Assembly (NCBI GenBank): GCA_963971535.1 | Contig: OZ020594.1 | Span: 116,533,127-116,597,126, forward strand | Length of the DNA: 64,000 nt | Origin: Notolepis coatsorum | Lineage: Eukaryota > Chordata > Actinopteri > Aulopiformes > Paralepididae | Direction of reading: 5' to 3' | Shown here: positions 52,911-64,000 of the stretch, in pieces | Layout: each line of letters starts with the position of its first letter | Numbering within the stretch: the first letter of the stretch is position 1 | Translations under genes and position numbers: made by a program | The notes under the pieces: generated by a model | Told to the model about the DNA's origin: nothing | Databases searched by the model: none | The model's input: the letters and a program-made list of their open reading frames with translations, nothing else

Positions 52911-54055
52911 TTCTGATGTAACTCTAACCAGTTCATTAATTAGTCTCTCCATCTATGTAACTAACCAGTTAATTCATCTCTCATCTATGTAACTTTAACC
53001 AGTTCATTAGTCTCATCTATGTAACTCTAACCAGTTCATTAATCTCTCATCTATGTAACTCTAACCAGTTAATTAATCTCTCATCTATGTAACTCTTTTT
53101 TTTAATCCTTTTTTTCTCCGCCTGATTTTTTTATTTTTCTCCCCATCCCAATTTTTTGTCGTTATGCCAATTCCCCCCCTCCCCTACCTGGTCGTTGTGC
53201 GCATGTTCCGCCTACTGGTCGGTACAAGGGAACCCTGAAGTCCACCACATGCTTCCTCCGACACATGTGGAGACAGCCAGTGGCTCTTTTTTCACCTGGC
53301 AGCGAGGACTCTCATTGGTGAAGCGTAACGCGTCGGAGGTCACGCTGCCGTCACCATTTCCTGCCTTTCGCTGAGCAGGCGCCCAGACCTGACCTGTAGG
53401 CGTCGCTATCCACAACGCCAGATTACCACCCACGACTTCCCTCCCCCTAACTCAGCCAAACGAGTTAGTATGACGACCGGCCCAAGCCGCAGGGCAATGC
53501 TGACTGCGGAAGTCGAGACCGCAGCCTCTTGCATTGGTGACGAGCGCAATCTCCGCTATGCCACCCGACCGCCTACTCATCTAACTCTAACCAGTTCATT
53601 AATCTCTCATCTATGTAACTCTAACCAGTTCATTCATCTCTCATCTATGTAACTCTAACCAGTTCATTAATCTCTCATCTATGTAACTCTAACCAGTTCA
53701 TTAATCTCTCATCTATGTAACTCTAACCAGTTCATTAATCTCTCATCTATGTAACTCTAACCAGTTCATTAATCTCTCATCTATGTAACTCTAACCAGTT
53801 CATTAATCTCTCATCTATGTAACTCTAACCAGTTCATTAATCTCTCATCTATGTAACTCTAACCAGTTCATTAGTCTCTCCATCTATGTAACTCTAACCA
53901 GTTCATTAATCTATCATCTATGTAACTCTAACCAGTTCATTAATCTCTCATCTATGTAACTCTAACCAGTGCATTAGTCTCATCTATGTAATTCTAACCA
54001 GTTCATTAGTCTCATCTATGTAACTCTAACCAGTTAATTAATCTCTCATCTAAGT
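52911..54055 (+). repeat. 34-bp minisatellite, split by a SINE
   Basis: The unit 'taactctaaccagttcatta' plus 'atctctcatctatg' (34 bp, with 25-bp variants) runs 52911-53092 and 53578-54055. A single stray unit remains at 57779-57815 beyond the LINE block. Confidence 0.95.
53093..53577 (-). mobile_element. SINE-like retroposon, about 485 bp
   Basis: On the minus strand it starts GGCGGTCGGGTGGCATAGCG, with an A-box-like TGGCATAGCGG, and a B-box-like GGTCTCGACTTCC about 40 bp further. It ends in an A-rich tail (53093-53160 as T/T-rich). It interrupts the 34-bp minisatellite cleanly. A similar piece of array lies on each side ('catctatgtaactc' / 'catctaactc'), possibly the target duplication. No coding capacity. 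Confidence 0.65.
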
Positions 54056-54917
54056 GTAGCAGGGTGGATAATCCCTGCTTCGTGGGAACAGTTGCTGGCA
54101 GTCAGGAGGTAGCTGGACACAGTAGAACTCGGTCTGACTGCACCCTCGTCTTTGGGCCTGGGATGTCGACTGGAGGCTGGTAGTGTGAGTGGATGGGGCC
54201 CGGGATTTACCAACCTGGTCTGGTACTCTGGTCTTCCTTCCCCGCCGCAGGACGGTCAGCAGTACTCCCCAACACGCTCCCACTCCTCTCAGTTGCTCCT
54301 TAGACCCTCCCACACCTCGTGACTGAATTGTAAAGAAATAACTTGGTTCCCCCCGCAAGCAGTACCCTCCCTCAGTAACACCAGAAACCTTACAGTGGAA
54401 ATGGAAGGTAGGATAGGAAGGGGTTAATGATAAATATATTACCCACATCAAAGAGTTAGGATTAGGGTTAGATTCAATAAAAGACACGCACACAGTGCTC
54501 CCGTTCTGGATGGATGTTATTGTAACTCAGCCTAGTTACAACAATGCTACGTCTGGTGATTACTGCACCATGGGCATCCACACAATAATTACACTGGCAT
54601 AAATCAATGATAGTATTACACCCAGGCACCAAGTGCTCTCAAGGTACCCAGACTAAGTGCTGCCCACGTCTGGGCGGAATACAGTATTTACCTTCTCTAA
54701 GGAATTACACTTATACTGTTCCCGGTTGGTAATATGGGGAAGGAAGGGGGAGCATAGGGAAGGAGAATAAAAGGGATTCACTGAACGGGAAATATTATGA
54801 AATACACACCTTATCACGCTTAAAGAAAAGGAATGAAATAAAAGAGTGAGCCCACAAAATACCTTGCAAAAGTCCTATGCTAATACCGGTATATATTGTC
54901 TGGGGTTCCCCTTATTT
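54056..54917. other. Unassigned block between minisatellite and LINE
   Basis: Starts 'tgtagcagggtggataatcc'. I see no gene. It could be a degraded LTR or DNA element. 'agggttagattcaataaaag' contains AATAAA. Confidence 0.35.
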
Positions 54918-57778
54918 TTTAAATCCTTTATTTATCCAGGAATGTCCCATTGAGATACAAGATCTCTTCTTCCAGGGAGTCCTGACCAACACAGCACACA
55001 ACAAGTTTCAACATAAAACAGGGCATTAAACAAAAAACATACAATTCAAATATAAATACAGAGGGTCATTTGTGCAGTGGCAAGGAGCATAATCACATCA
55101 ACAATAGCATCAGGTAAAACAGTTACATGTTTCATAAAGGGCTAATCGTAGCATACCTTTAAAAGCATTCACAGTAGGAAGTGCCTGTAGACAAAGTTTC
55201 ACTTGCAGCGTATTCCATAAAAAGGGAGCATAGTGGGAGAATGCAGCTTTACCAAGCTCTGACTGCATCAAAGGAACATTTAACAGCATCCCATTTGCTG
55301 CTCGTCTGGTATTAAAAAAGCAAGTATAAAAGGACAGAAGTCTGGAGATATATAAGGGCAGCTTACCTAGCAATGACTTAAGGATAAAAATCAACATGTG
55401 TGATTGTCTTCTTTGGTACAGAGAGGACCATCCTAATGACTGATACAAAGTGCAGTGGTGGGTGCGAGAGCCTGCACCTGTTACAAAACGTATGGCAGTA
55501 TGGTACGCAGAATCCAGCTTTTTAAGCAGGGAGGAAGGAGCATGCATATAGATTACATCGCCATAGTCTAATACAGGCAGAAAGGAACTCTGCACAATTC
55601 TCTTCCTGGCTTCAGACGGGAAACATTTCTTTAACCGGAAGAAAAAGCCCAGTTTAGGTCTAAGTTTTCTCAGTAGGTTCCCAATATGAACATCAAAGGC
55701 CATCTTTTCATCAATCCATATGCCCAGATATTTATAGGATGCTACTTTGTCAAGGCATGTCCCTTCCAGTGTCAGAATCGGGGGGACAGCTGTATTAGCT
55801 CGAGAGCGAGAGAAGGTCATGTACTTGGTATTTTTTGCATTAAGGACCAGTCTTAGCCTTAGCTAAGTGTATGTTGTAGTGTATTAAAAGCATCCTGTAG
55901 AAGCTCTATGGCCTGAGTTAAAGAGGAAGCCACTGTGTAAACAACTGTATCATCGGCGTATAAATGAAAACGTGCTGGGTTTATCCCATTTCCTAGTTCA
56001 TTTATAAAGATGGAAAATAAGACAGGGGCCAAAATAGAACCTTGTGGAACACCTTTGTTTACAGTAAGAGCAGCTGAGGTATAATCTTCTACTGAAACAC
56101 ACTGAGTTCTTTCAGATAGATAGTTTTTAAACCAGCTCAAAGCCATTTTACCAAGACCTATGCAGCCAAGCCTTTGCAGTAGCAATGCATGATCCACAGA
56201 ATCAAAAGCTTTAGACAGATCAACAAACAATGCTGCACAGTGTTTTTTCTTGTCCAGTGCTTCAATTATGTCATTTGAGACTAGCATAGTCGCTGAAGTA
56301 GTACTATGGCCTGATCTGAAGCCTGACTGAGACTCGTTAAGAATATTATGGTCAGTTAGAAACTTTTTCAGTTGTTCGTTTACAAGAGATTCAAAGACTT
56401 TGGCCATTACAGACAGTTTGGAAATAGGGCGATAATTATTTAGGTCAGAGGGGTCTCCGCCCTTTAACAAGGGGAGAACCATGGCCAACTTCCATGAGCT
56501 AGGTAATTCACCAGCACAAAGACTGAGATTCAAAATAGAGGTTATGGGTTCTGCAATCAGACCTGCAGCAACTTTGAAGAAGAACGGCTCTATCTTGTCT
56601 GGGCCTGAGGATTTCTTTACATCTAGGCTCATTAAAGCTTTGTGAACCTGAGATGGGGGCAAAGGTGAACAGTTGATCAGGGTCAAGTGGCGGAGGACCT
56701 GGCTCTCCTTCTGCAGTGATCATCCCTGAGTTGCTAGAATCAAAGATTGAGCCAGCAGAAATAAAATGATTATTAAAGCTGTCTGCAATATCCATTTTGC
56801 CCTTGATTTCACTCTGATTTACCCTTAAGAGATCAGGAAGGCTGTTTGGAGTGATAGAACCTGAGGAGGATTTAACAAGTTTCCAAAACTTTGCAGGGTT
56901 ATTCAAATTGTCATGAATTGCATTAAGATAGTAGGCACATTTAGAGTTTTTAATCAGCTTAGTGCATTTGTTTCTTAGTGTCCTATACAGATTCCAATCT
57001 AATGGAATATTCTATTTCTTTGCTTTAGCCCAGGCAGTGTCTCTCTGTCGAATGAGAGAGGACATAGAATCATTAAACCAGGGGTTATCTTTACCGCTTA
57101 TCCTAGATGTCCTAAAAGGAGCATGCTTGTCACATATAGCCAAGAAGGTGGATTTAAAATAATTCCATGCTAACTCAACATCGGTCATAAGTGAAACAAT
57201 GTGTAAATCACTATTAAAAACATCATGTAGAAACGCTTGCTCATCGAAATGTTTGAATCGTCTCTTATGAATGAAACGTGGCTTTCCTTTAGGGACCTTA
57301 CAGGTTCTCACACAAGCAATTGCGCAGTGGTCGCTTATATCATTACAAAACGTGCCTACTGCGGAGAAACGGTGAGGTGCGTTTGTAAGAATAACATCAA
57401 TCAAAGTGGACTTCTCTAAATCTTTTTGGTTTAACCGAGTTGGCGAGTTAACTAGTTGCACCAAGCAGAGAGAGTCACAAGTGTCCTTGAAAGAGTTTTG
57501 TAAATCCGTTTGCCAGTCCCAGTTTAGGTCTCCGAGTAGAACCATCTCGGATTTAGTCCAGTTATGGAGAAGATTGGAGAGTATGTTCGTGGCTTCGCTT
57601 GTGGCAGCGGGCGGGCGGTAGCATCCGACCACTATAATGTCTGAACCATTTGGGAGCGATAGTTTAATTACAGAGAGTTCAAAGCATTTCGGTTTTGTTA
57701 GGGATTCGATGCAGGTGCAGTCTAAATGGTTTTTAACATAAATTGCAACCCCGCCCCCTTTTCCCACACGGTCTGTTC
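54918..57778 (-). pseudogene. Rex/CR1-group LINE, 5'-truncated, about 2.9 kb
   Basis: Minus-strand pieces in order. An endonuclease C-terminal half at 57012-57780 has GGVAIYVKNHLDCTCIES, VGCYRPPAA and LLGDLNWDWQ. An RT follows (55859-56906) with PDKIEPFFFK, YRPISKLSVMAKVFESL, QSGFRSGHSTTSA, FVDLSKAFDSVDH, GVPQGSILAPVLFSI and LYADDTVVY, the intact catalytic box. The C-terminal 236 codons (55110-55820) have YKYLGIWIDEKM and DYGDVIYMHA. The 3' end reads 'cctggataaataaaggattt' followed by A. Pieces are in different frames, so it is inactive. The first endonuclease half is missing. The neighbouring 34-bp minisatellite unit at 57779 marks its insertion border. Confidence 0.88.
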
Positions 57779-57815
57779 TATGTAACTCTAACCAGTTCAT
57801 TAGTCTCACTATGTA

Positions 57816-58038
57816 ACAAACTTCAGTGATCCTCTCCTTGTCTTGCTGCACCGTCCTGCTCCTGAGAGGCAACAGACAATCTATTTTAAAAGAAGCTGAC
57901 ATACGATGGCATCTCCCTGTTATATCTCAATGTGTTTTACACAAGGTCACTGATTATGAGGAATTCATAGTTAAAAGCCTCACTCATGATCAAGGTGGCG
58001 ACTATCAAAATATTTTTTATAACATTGCAGGCTTGCCA
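57816..58038. other. Short unique stretch
   Basis: The minus frame SASFKIDCLLPLRSRTVQQD is fused to minisatellite-derived codons. Nothing recognised. Confidence 0.35.
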
Positions 58039-58560
58039 TTAACCCTTTCTGTGCAGAGATCTACGTTTCTGTGGCCCAGCGCTTGAGTGCCGTTCACGTC
58101 ACAGAAACGTAGATCGACGTTTTTGTTTCGGTATTTCTTTTATTCTCTATTGCCATTCATAATTCATCGGGGCACCTTGTGCATGCTGTACTGAATGTGG
58201 CTGAGCTGGCAGACGGCCAATACCGCCCTCTAACGCGTTCGGCCGCTATTGCAAGCCCCATTTCATGTATGCACGAGGAGACATAATACCAATAATCTAG
58301 CGTTGATTTCAGGATGATTAGATAATCAGGCGAAAAATGACAACGTGATTACTGGATTTCACTAAAGGGCTATTTTCGCGTCTTTTCCTGGGATTACTGA
58401 GAATCACCCAAACTATACTCATATTCAAAGCGGTATAAAACGGAAATGTACGGATGACATTTTTTTCAGTTTTTTGCATGTTGACCAGAAGCAACTCACT
58501 GACAATCGACAGCGTTATTAGATCCATAGCTGGTGGCGGGGTGTAGAGCCAGGCTCCAAG
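58039..58560. mobile_element. piggyBac-like relic with left end
   Basis: Starts TTAACCCTTTCTGTGCAGAG. An inner inverted repeat, 'gatctacgtttctgtg' / 'cacagaaacgtagatc', lies at 58058-58115. Its middle matches 26393-26460 and its right part matches 43775-43870. The right end is lost. No transposase. Confidence 0.5.
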
Positions 58561-58978
58561 CCTCCTTTCATGTAGCAGCCTCATAATTCCCTGGACAGCG
58601 TTTTGTCCAAGCAGGGCCTAATCACTCTTCACTGATGCTTCTAGTGCGATCTGGTATGGTTTATTAGACTGAATTTGGTAGTGGTTTATTAGGCTGGATT
58701 TGGTAGTGGTTTATTAGGTTGGATTTGGTAGTGGTTTATTAGGCTGGATTTGGTAGTGGTTTATTAGGTTGGATAATTAGGATAATTAGGTAAACAATAT
58801 AACAAATCAATATAATTAACTAACTGAAATATACAGTATTCACATAAGGTGCGGTATGCATAAGGTAGTGTTATTGTCCTATTGTGCTTATCTTTTATTT
58901 TACTCCATTATCTGTTGGCTAATGTCGCGCCAGTAACACGTGTCTGTTAACGTCTGTCCGCTAATGTCGCACCAGTAC
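58561..58978 (+). repeat. 26-bp tandem repeat and flanking unique DNA
   Basis: 'ggtttattaggctggatttg' plus 'gtagt' occurs about five times between 58660 and 58770. 'ctaatgtcgcgccagta' and 'ctaatgtcgcaccagta' near 58919 and 58961 are a further small repeat. Confidence 0.8.
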
Positions 58979-59159
58979 ATTACATTTACATTTAGTCATT
59001 TAGCTGACGCTTTTATCCAAAGCGACTTACAAGTTCTGTACGACAAGCCATCAGGAAGGGCACAACTCTGCTGAGTAACAATGTTCATCAAAGTGTTGAG
59101 TGCTACAGTGTAGGTTAGTTTATTAGGACAAGTGCATGACAGTACGGTTAGTTAGGGTT

Positions 59160-59218
<59 letters not shown>

Positions 59219-61271
59219 GATAATGGTTGAATAAGTGCGTCTTTAGTCGACGGCGAAAGATTGGACGTGATTCGGCTGTCCTAACTGGGGTGGGTAGTTC
59301 ATTCCACCATTGTGGGGCAAGGACTGAGAATAGGCGACTTCTCTTTAATGACCCTCCCGGAGCTTGGATAGGAGTAGGTCTGAGGCGGCCAGAAGATGCA
59401 GAGCGTAGGGGTCTTGAGGGTGTGTAGTTAGAGACCATTGACCGGAGGTAGGTGGGAGCGGTTCCCTTTGCCGCACGGTATGCTAGGTCAAGGGCCTTGA
59501 AGCGGATTCGTGCAGCAATGGGGAGCCAGTGCAGGTCCCTAAGAAGTGGGGTGACATGGGCCGACTTCGGTAGGTTTGAGATCAGGCGGGCCGCCCGATT
59601 CTGAATGAGTTGAAGAGGCTTAGTGGCAGTGGCCGGGAGGCCAGCGAGCAGTGCGTTGCAGTAGTCGAGGCGGGAGATGACTGTTGATTGGACGAGGAGT
59701 TGGGTGGCTTCTTTTGTCAGGAAGGGGCGGATCCTTCTGACGTTGCTCAGGAGGAATCGGCAGGTTCTGGTCGTCGCTGCGATGTGAGCAGAGAAGTTCA
59801 ACTGGTCGTCGAGGACAACACCAAGGTTCTTGGCGGTCGGGGACGCAGTCACAGCTGCATTCTCGACTGTGATTGAAAGGTCGGTTAGGGGGGAAGATTT
59901 GGCCGGCAGGTGGAGCAATTCTGTTTTGCTTAGGTTCAGTTTGAGGTGGTTGGTCGTCATCCAGGCGGAGATGTCGGACAGACAGGCCGAGATCCGCTCA
60001 GAGACGTGGATATCTGAGGGAGGGAAGGAGAGGAAGAGTTGAGTATCGTCGGCATAACAATGGTAGGAGAAGCCATGAGACGTGATAATGTTACCCAGTG
60101 ATTTAGTGTAGAGGGAGAAGAGAAGGGGTCCTAAAACCGAGCCCTGGGGGACACCCGTCCGCAGGGGGCGGGTGGCCGACAGGGTCCCTCTCCATGACAC
60201 TTGGTAGGAGCGGTCATTGAGGTATGATGACAGCCATGTCAGCGCAGAGCCAGCCACTCCCATTCCTGCGAGGGCCGCAAGGAGGATCTGGTGGTTGACT
60301 GTGTCGAAGGCTGCAGATAGATCTAGGAGAATCAGGACAGAGGAGAGGCCTTTCGCTTTTGCTAAGTGAAGTGCCTCTGTGACCGCAATGAGGGCTGTCT
60401 CTGTGGAGTGACCAGTCCTGAAACCTGACTGATTAGGGTCTAGGAGGTCATTCTGTAAGAGATAAGCAGTAAGTTGGTTGGATACAGCACGTTCAAGTGT
60501 TTTAGAAAGGAAGGAGAGAAGAGAGACAGGACGGTAGTTGCCTATGACGGTAGGGTTCAGGGTTGTTGTTTTTATGAGTGGCGTGACTCTGGTTTGTTTT
60601 AGGGAGGTGGGGACCACCCCCGAGTTGAGTGAGGAGTTGATGGTTGCCATTAGGAATGGGAAGATGTTTGGTGCTATGGTCTGGAGGAGTGGGGAGGGTA
60701 GCTGGTCCAGCTGGCAAGTAGTCGGACGGTTCGACGTTACCAGTGTCAGGGTCTCTGCTTCTGTAATGGGAGAGAAAGATGACAGAGTGAAGGATGAGGT
60801 TCTCGATTCAGCATTTGGAATGGGTGGGGGTTGGGAGAAGGAGCTGCGGATGTTCTCCACTTTTTCCTCAAAGAAGATCGCAAAGTCTTCGGCAGAGAAA
60901 GATGAGGGAGGGGGGGGTGGGGGAGAGTGAGGAGGGAGGACATGGTAGCATGCAGTTTGCGAAGATTCTTGGCAGAGGCCTCGATCCTATGGTGGAAGAA
61001 AGAAGCTTTGGCATTAGTGATGGTTTTGGAGAATGTTAACAAGAGGTTGTGATATGTGTCGATGTCAGCAGTGAGGCGTGACTTTCTATACTTCCTTTCA
61101 GCTGCTCGCTGTCAGCTGACCTGTCTTTGTTCTTTCACTGGATCTGTCAGCCATGGACTGGGTGGGGAACGGCGGGCAGGTTTCTCAACGAGGGGACAGA
61201 GCTTGTTGAAGGAGGTTGCAAGGGCTGAAAGGAGGGTGGAGGTTGCCATCTCTGTGGAGAGAGCAGAGAAG
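58979..61271 (-). pseudogene. L2-clade LINE, 5'-truncated, about 2.3 kb
   Basis: The main frame (59148-60860, 570 codons) carries the whole RT: NYRPVSLLSFLSKTLERAV, QSGFRTGHSTETAL, LLDLSAAFDTVNH, GVPQGSVLGPLLFSLY, CYADDTQLFLSF, NLGVVLDDQLNF, and the C-terminal SRLDYCNALLAGLP and LHWLPIAARIRFK. Upstream, a second frame has LVEKPARRSPPSPWLTDP, the linker before RT. The endonuclease is absent. The 3' end has the very common fish tail 'ttatccaaagcgacttacaa' (plus strand) and TGTAAA-type repeats. A (TA)n run interrupts the last codons. Near-intact RT suggests a fairly recent copy. Confidence 0.9.
59162..59218 (+). repeat. (TA)n microsatellite with poly-T
   Basis: About 24 TA units followed by a T run, at the end of the L2 coding region. 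Confidence 0.95.
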
Positions 61272-61276
61272 GTGTC

Positions 61277-62016
61277 TGTTACATCCCAATGTATATATTC
61301 CCCAGTGTGTGTCTCCATGTGTGTGTGTTCTCCATTTTTGTTTCCTCCCTCCCACATTGTTCCCTCCACCCGTCCTCCACCATTGGTCCCTGCCAGGCCT
61401 GCCCTTCCATTATAGCAGCACAGCACCAATTGGTGGATGGTTTTCCAGACTCCAACACTCAATCAACACCACCCAATCATGGATCACCACACACCTGTTA
61501 AAACATGGCTTCTCACTTCAGTCTCTCTCTCTCTGGCATGAGGCTAGGCCTAGTGTTACTTGGTGACATTGACTTTGACATTTGCATTTTGTTTATTGGC
61601 CTTTGTGCTTAGTGGAAATTGTCTTGTGTGTGTATGGCCACAGAGAGAGCATTGTTAGCTATAGTTTGTTTTGTATATATTCTGCCTTTGTTGTATGTAT
61701 CATTAATGTGTTTTTCTCTCTTTCTCAGGAAGCACAGATGGGGTGAGCTGCCATTTCCTTTGGATATTGTTTACTCCTGTTTTGGTTAGGTAAGGGTAGT
61801 TTAGGTAATGTAATTTCTTTTACCATAGATTAGATTGGTTTATTTGGAGTATAGTGGTGTTTGTTTGTTGTTTTGGCCGTGGCTCACCCTTGAGCTACAT
61901 GTGCTTCCTTTGCATCTCAATAAATATCATTGTTGTTTACAAACGTGGTCCATCTTTTCTGTCAACCAACTGTTATGTTACAGCCCTTTACCCTTAGACT
62001 CACAGGGGTCCTAACA
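61277..62016 (+). mobile_element. Solo LTR, 740 bp, with 5-bp TSD
   Basis: Starts TGTTACATCC and ends GTCCTAACA (TGTTA/TAACA inverted ends). It is flanked on both sides by GTGTC (61272-61276 and 62017-62021). It contains an AATAAA at about 61918 followed by a GT-rich stretch. No internal region or second LTR follows, so it is a solo LTR left by recombination. Orientation is judged by the AATAAA. Gypsy or ERV class undecided. Confidence 0.75.
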
Positions 62017-62021
62017 GTGTC

Positions 62022-63250
62022 ACTCTTCAGTTCAAATAACAAACTCAGCAAGACCGACGGCTTCTCAGTTGCAGTGGGTGGCAATATTGTCACAAGGAAA
62101 GACGAAATTACCTACCTGGGTTCCATCCTAGAGGCAAATCTTTCCTGTGACAAAATGGCATCCAATGTAATAAAAAAAAGTCAACCAACGAACTAGATTC
62201 TTGTACCGGATCTCCTCTCTGGTAAACAAGAATACCCTGAAGACTCTGGCAGGAGCACTCATTCAAGGGTACTAGGACTATGCGTGCACCTCATGGTACC
62301 AAAGCACCTCAAAGGCGCTTAAAACAAAATTACAAACATCACAAAACAAACTGGTCAGACTACTACTTGACCTTACAACCAGAACCCACCTCACCCCTGC
62401 CCACTTTGACAACCTATGATGGCTTAGAGTAGACAACAGAGTACAGCAACTTGCAATGGGCCTGGTCTACAAGATACACTATACGACTAAGGTACCCATG
62501 TACATGTCAAAATACTTCCCAAAGGTCAGTGAATACCACAACCACTACACCAGAGGAAGCTCAACAAATCATGTTAAACCCAGATTCGGCTCAAACAAGG
62601 GACTAAATACGTTTCGCAATTATGCCACATCAATGTGGAACGCCCTACCCAAAGCTGTAAAGGAATGTGAATCCCTACCCACATTCAAAACCGCTCTTAA
62701 AGAGCACCTACGGGAGGCTGCAATTTGAAACTGGCCACCGTAAATGCCCCAAACCCCCACCACCTCCTAATAGACAGTCTCCTCCCCACCGCATGTATAT
62801 ATTCCCTCCCCGCCGTATGTATATCTCTCTCCCACCCACCCACCCCCTCCTAATGTACAGTCCCCTCCCCATCATATGTATATACTCTGTCAGGATCTAG
62901 GGGTAACAGTACTGTATATTTGAATACCGTTTATGTCACAAATGTATCAGTACTAAATACCTATATGTCCCTATGCCATAAATGTCATGTATGTTGTGTA
63001 TGTCATAAATGTCTATATGAATTGAAAATGGGGGACCCTGATGGAAACAAGACAAACGTCTTTCTCAGGTCTGCATCCCCTTAACAATTGTGTGTATTGA
63101 GCCGTACTGTATTGTACCCATTCTGCAATCTGTTAAATAAAGTTTTCATTCATTCATTCATTCATTCATTCATTCATTCATTCATTCATTCATTCATTCA
63201 TCCATTCATTCATTCATTCATTCATTCATTCATTCATTTATTCATTCACT
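62022..63250 (+). pseudogene. CR1-like LINE copy, about 1.2 kb
   Basis: Starts with SKTDGFSVAVGGNIVTRKDE and ITYLGSILEANLSCDKMA. A 1-bp shift in the AAAAAA run then changes frame, as in the copy at 63565. It continues through the C-terminus (62456-62728: LVYKIHYTTKVPMYMSKYFP), the C-rich UTR with 'ccgtatgtatat' repeats, and AATAAAG, ending in a long (ATTC)n tail (63148-63248). Confidence 0.85.
63148..63248 (+). repeat. (ATTC)n tail/microsatellite
   Basis: About 25 tandem ATTC units forming the LINE's 3' tail. Confidence 0.95.
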
Positions 63251-63564
63251 CAAAGGTAGAGCGGATAGTATGTCAGAGGAGAGGGTGGAGGGGGATAGGG
63301 AGGGCAGGTTGCGTCTGAGGGATGTGGTGGGCAGTAAAGGGGTGCAGGATTTGGTTTTGGTGTTTGTGTTTTCAATTGGTTTGGGGGGTAGGATTTGAAT
63401 TTTATTTAATTTCTTTTGTTTGTGTTTAGGTTTTATTTTAATTTAAATTTTTATTAGGTTTGTATCGGGTGGTGATGTTAGGGTTGGGTATTTCATTTTG
63501 TTTGTTCTGGGTTTGTTGTTTTTCTTTATCGTTTTCTTTTCTTTGCCGGGTTCTTGCCTTATCA
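63251..63564. other. T- and G-rich spacer
   Basis: No recognised feature between two LINE copies. Confidence 0.4.
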
Positions 63565-64000
63565 GCAAGACCGACGGCTTCTCAGTTACAGTGGGTGACA
63601 ATATTGTCACAAGGAAAGATGAAATTACATACCTAGGTTCCATCCTAGAGGCAAATCTTTCCTGTGACAAAATGGCATCCAAGGTAATAAAAAAAAGTCA
63701 ACCAACAAACTAGATTCTTGTACCGGATCTCCTCAAGAATACCCTGAAGACTCTGGCAGGAGCACTCATTCAAGGGTACTACGACTATGCTTGCACCTCA
63801 TGGTACCAAAGCACCTCAAAGGCGCTAAAAACAAGATTACAAACATCACAAAACAAACTGGTCAGACTTCTACTTGACCTTACCCCTAGAACCCACCTCA
63901 CCCCTGCCCACTTTTACAACCTAGGATGGCTTAGAGTAGACGACAGAGTACAGCAACTTGCAATGGGCCTGGTCTACAAGATACACTATACAACTAAGGT
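63565..64000 (+). pseudogene. CR1-like LINE copy, runs off the window
   Basis: Starts with SKTDGFSVTVGDNIVTRKDE. It is over 95% similar to 62045-62470 over the shared part, with a deletion of about 16 bp near 63735 ('gtaaacaag' missing) and a frameshift in the A run near 63694. Continues past 64000. Confidence 0.85.

Noticed and set aside
59830-60930. Plus-strand ORFs opposite the L2 LINE
   Set aside because: Shadows of the minus-strand RT frame.
61277-61982. Alternative LTR end at GTTATGTTACA
   Set aside because: The flanks do not form a duplication there. Ending at CCTAACA (62016) gives matching inverted ends and a perfect GTGTC duplication.

Overview
This is a stretch of vertebrate, almost certainly teleost fish, genomic DNA. 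It carries nested transposons of classes common in fish (BEL/Pao, gypsy, DIRS, L2, CR1/Rex-like, I-like and L1-like LINEs, hAT, piggyBac-like and Mutator-like elements), many micro- and minisatellites, one tRNA-Glu gene, and one clear host protein-coding exon: the terminal exon of a P/Q-type calcium channel gene (cacna1a-like) at 41420-41816. No prokaryotic features or CRISPR arrays are present.

Layout. 1-9001: a young BEL/Pao LTR retrotransposon on the minus strand. The window opens about 10 bp inside its 3' LTR. It sits in a piggyBac-like fragment (9002-9256), which sits at a TTAA site inside a TTAA-flanked MITE (to 9439). 9440-17967: old AT-rich sequence with a 5'-truncated L1-like LINE, the tRNA-Glu gene directly behind it, a 230-bp tandem repeat, a hAT deletion derivative with perfect 8-bp target duplications (13915-14753) and a full copy of the TTAA MITE (15150-16211). 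18121-21944: a young gag-protease-only gypsy-type LTR element, inserted in a (TACA)n microsatellite. Its pol region is absent and a coiled-coil segment of unknown origin stands in its place. 22119-29100: LINE fragments, piggyBac-like and other DNA-transposon remnants, and a 60-bp GC-rich minisatellite.

29495-35830: a 3-kb 30/40-bp minisatellite, a 1.2-kb 39/42-bp minisatellite, a LINE copy, and then the first minisatellite again in inverted orientation. 35830-40040: duplicated host-like segments with small exon-like blocks. One of these blocks is split by a 1404-bp Mutator-like element (9-bp target duplication, 141-bp terminal inverted repeats) that carries two internal palindromes. 41420-41816: the calcium channel exon, followed at once by a tRNA-derived SINE. 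42670-48700: MITEs, a second complete hAT deletion derivative (45736-47128) and LINE fragments. 49100-52650: a gypsy pol fragment abutting a DIRS-type tyrosine-recombinase retroelement. 52911-57815: a 34-bp minisatellite interrupted by a SINE and, further on, by a LINE-containing block. 58039-64000: a piggyBac-like remnant, an L2 LINE, a solo LTR with 5-bp target duplication, and two more copies of a CR1-like LINE family that occurs at least eight times in the window.

The window reads as transposon-rich gene-flanking or intronic DNA around the 3' end of a cacna1a-like gene. Apart from that exon and the tRNA, nothing is a convincing host gene. No pathway or operon-like co-operation is visible. 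The relationships between parts are insertional: element within element, and element within satellite.
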